Below are positions 63,388 through 64,000 of a stretch of DNA of 64,000 nt, in pieces. This stretch comes from an uncultured SAR86 cluster bacterium (GTDB lineage: Bacteria; Pseudomonadota; Gammaproteobacteria; Magnimaribacterales; AG-339-G14). Every line of letters begins with the position of its first letter. Position 1 is the stretch's first letter. The notes beneath the pieces were generated by a model. That model saw nothing but the letters and a program-made list of their open reading frames with translations, had not been told where the DNA came from and did no database searches. The position numbers and the translations under genes are program-made. The stretch covers positions 62,001-126,000 of the forward strand of contig CACMKG010000002.1 in assembly GCA_902614235.1 (NCBI GenBank). Reading direction: 5' to 3'.

Positions 63388-63618
63388 TTGTAAAAAAAGT
63401 CTCTTAACTTTATAATCGCACTGCAATCGTTCATTCCCTGCACTATTTTAATGCAAGGAACGGAAGTAGGAAGATAGGAAAACCTCTTTCTTTTTTAAAG
63501 AAAGGCAAGCAAGTACCGATAAGGGAACGAGACCGAATATCTACCGAAGGAACGCGTTGAGAAGGGTGTGCATTTTAGGATGCATGTACGAAATCGAAAC
63601 GAAAACTGGAGGCACGAT
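63388..63618 (+). promoter_or_regulatory. Promoter and long structured leader of the YRGxK protein
   Basis: A near-consensus promoter TTGTAA (63388-63393)-17 bp-TATAAT (63411-63416) predicts a start near 63423, leaving a leader of about 195 nt. It holds several hairpin candidates: TTCC.TGCA/TGCA.GGAA (around 63434-63462), CCTCTTTCTTT/AAAGAAAGG (around 63482-63506) and GCAT/ATGC near 63570-63584. GC content is raised. GGAGG (63608-63612) precedes ATG 63619 by six bases. No ORF of note lies inside. Confidence 0.6.
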
Positions 63619-63783
63619 ATGACTACTTACAGAGGTATCAAAGTTACTCCTGAAAATATCGCTAGAGATGAAAAATCTCCTAAAGCTGGTATTTACAGAG
63701 GTACAAAGCACGATGCTGTTAAAAGTGAAAAGTCTAACACGTCAGGTGAAGGAATTTACCGTGGTGTTAAACACGTAGCTTAA
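63619..63783 (+). CDS. Small YRGxK-repeat protein (DUF4278-like)
   Basis: 54-aa protein. The track starts at 63568, but ATG 63619 has a GGAGG six bases before it and a start there gives MTTYRGIKVTPEN. The motif Y-R-G-x-K occurs three times (TYRGIK, IYRGTK, IYRGVK) spaced by ~21-23 residues, with Lys/Ser-rich linkers. DUF4278 proteins carry this motif; the biological role is unknown. It is strongly expressed-looking: near-consensus promoter, long leader and immediate terminator. Confidence 0.72.
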   Translation: MTTYRGIKVTPENIARDEKSPKAGIYRGTKHDAVKSEKSNTSGEGIYRGVKHVA

Positions 63784-63798
63784 TTATTAATGGCTTGA

Positions 63799-63826
63799 AA
63801 AAGGGAGACTCTGTCTCCCTTTTTTA
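63799..63826 (+). terminator. Terminator after the YRGxK gene
   Basis: AAGGGAGAC-TCT-GTCTCCCTT followed by T5, 17 nt after the stop codon. Confidence 0.9.
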
Positions 63827-63830
63827 TAGA

Positions 63831-63862
63831 AAAAAGGCAGATCTTTCGATCTGCCTTTTTAT
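63831..63862. terminator. Terminator between YRGxK gene and amt
   Basis: AAAAAGGCAGATC-TTTC-GATCTGCCTTTTT: an 8-bp stem with A5/T5 flanks, usable both ways. Read leftward it ends the ammonium transporter gene. Confidence 0.88.
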
Positions 63863-63876
63863 TGGGGGGGAGAATT

Positions 63877-64000
63877 TTACTCTGAAAACTCAGGGTAAGC
63901 TGAAACTCCAACTTCTGAAGCATCCATACCTTCCATTTCGTCTTCCACTGTAGGACGAAGTCCCATAATAGCTTTAATGACAAGAAGAGTTGCTCCTGCA
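63877..64000 (-). CDS. amt: Ammonium transporter Amt, C-terminal end (partial)
   Basis: The last 40 codons of a minus-strand gene run off the window edge. The residues LLVIKAIMGLRPTVEDEMEGMDASEVGVSAYPEF match the cytoplasmic C-terminal tail of Amt/Rh channels, where the G-L-R-...-E..G.D motif regulates gating. The ORF track lists a shadow frame over this position instead. The transport core and any glnK partner would lie beyond 64000. Confidence 0.8.
   Translation of the reverse strand, partial: AGATLLVIKAIMGLRPTVEDEMEGMDASEVGVSAYPEFSE

Noticed and set aside
63780-63983. 67-aa minus-strand ORF over the right edge
   Set aside because: It is out of frame with the recognised Amt tail, which occupies the same strand in another frame and continues off the window.

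Overview
The window looks like chromosomal DNA from a streamlined, AT-rich marine gammaproteobacterium, most plausibly of the SAR86 type. Reasons: low GC, short intergenic gaps, many overlapping genes, gammaproteobacterial gene orders (ftsK-lolA-serS; lolC-lolD-exbB-exbD-msbA-lpxK-kdsB-murB), and a proteorhodopsin beside a TonB-dependent receptor. The taxonomic call is inference from gene content; no rRNA is present. There are three tRNAs (Ser-UGA, Gly-UCC, Gly-GCC). I saw no CRISPR array, insertion sequence, prophage or replication origin.

Layout. 1-5.7 kb: exonuclease I, the Fe-S carrier NfuA, and the electron-transfer flavoprotein set (etfA, etfB, ETF-ubiquinone oxidoreductase), which feeds electrons from acyl-CoA dehydrogenases to quinone. 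5.7-13.7 kb: a tightly overlapped leftward envelope operon (lipoprotein release, ExbB/ExbD, lipid A flippase fused to lipid A 4'-kinase, Kdo activation, murein precursor synthesis). 13.7-20.8 kb: aldehyde dehydrogenase, dienoyl-CoA-reductase-like SDR, MFS pump, trpS, a possible tiny Arg-rich gene with no usable start, a GST and tRNA-Ser. 20.9-29.4 kb: a tandem pair of tiny membrane proteins followed by structured RNA, an RRM protein, sohB, serS, lolA, ftsK, trxB and a crotonase. 29.4-33.2 kb: nitronate monooxygenase and AcuI-type reductase joined by an unlisted 43-aa membrane protein, then two paralogous TIGR02001-type outer-membrane proteins. 33.2-47.7 kb: hydrolases, transporters, dihydroorotase, a full-length catechol O-methyltransferase homologue, an SbmA/BacA-like transporter, tRNA-Gly and paired small membrane proteins. 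47.8-58.2 kb: catabolism (paired acyl-CoA dehydrogenases, malate synthase G, crotonase, FAD monooxygenase), dapE and a cyanide-insensitive alternative oxidase. 58.2-64 kb: tRNA-Gly, a candidate small RNA, a blue-type proteorhodopsin, MATE pump, TonB receptor, a small YRGxK-repeat protein with a long structured leader, and the end of an ammonium transporter.

Taken together the genes describe an aerobic heterotroph that takes up large substrates through TonB receptors, oxidises acyl-CoA-type compounds, passes the electrons by ETF to quinone, can bypass the proton-pumping oxidases through AOX, and can pump protons with light. No retinal or carotenoid genes are in this window. The least-explained items are the two-gene family of ~74-aa membrane proteins with its switch-like 3' RNA, the 75-nt candidate RNA next to proteorhodopsin, the long leader of the YRGxK protein, the palindrome in front of AOX, and two genes (nfuA and the Arg-rich peptide) whose coding frames extend upstream without a standard start.
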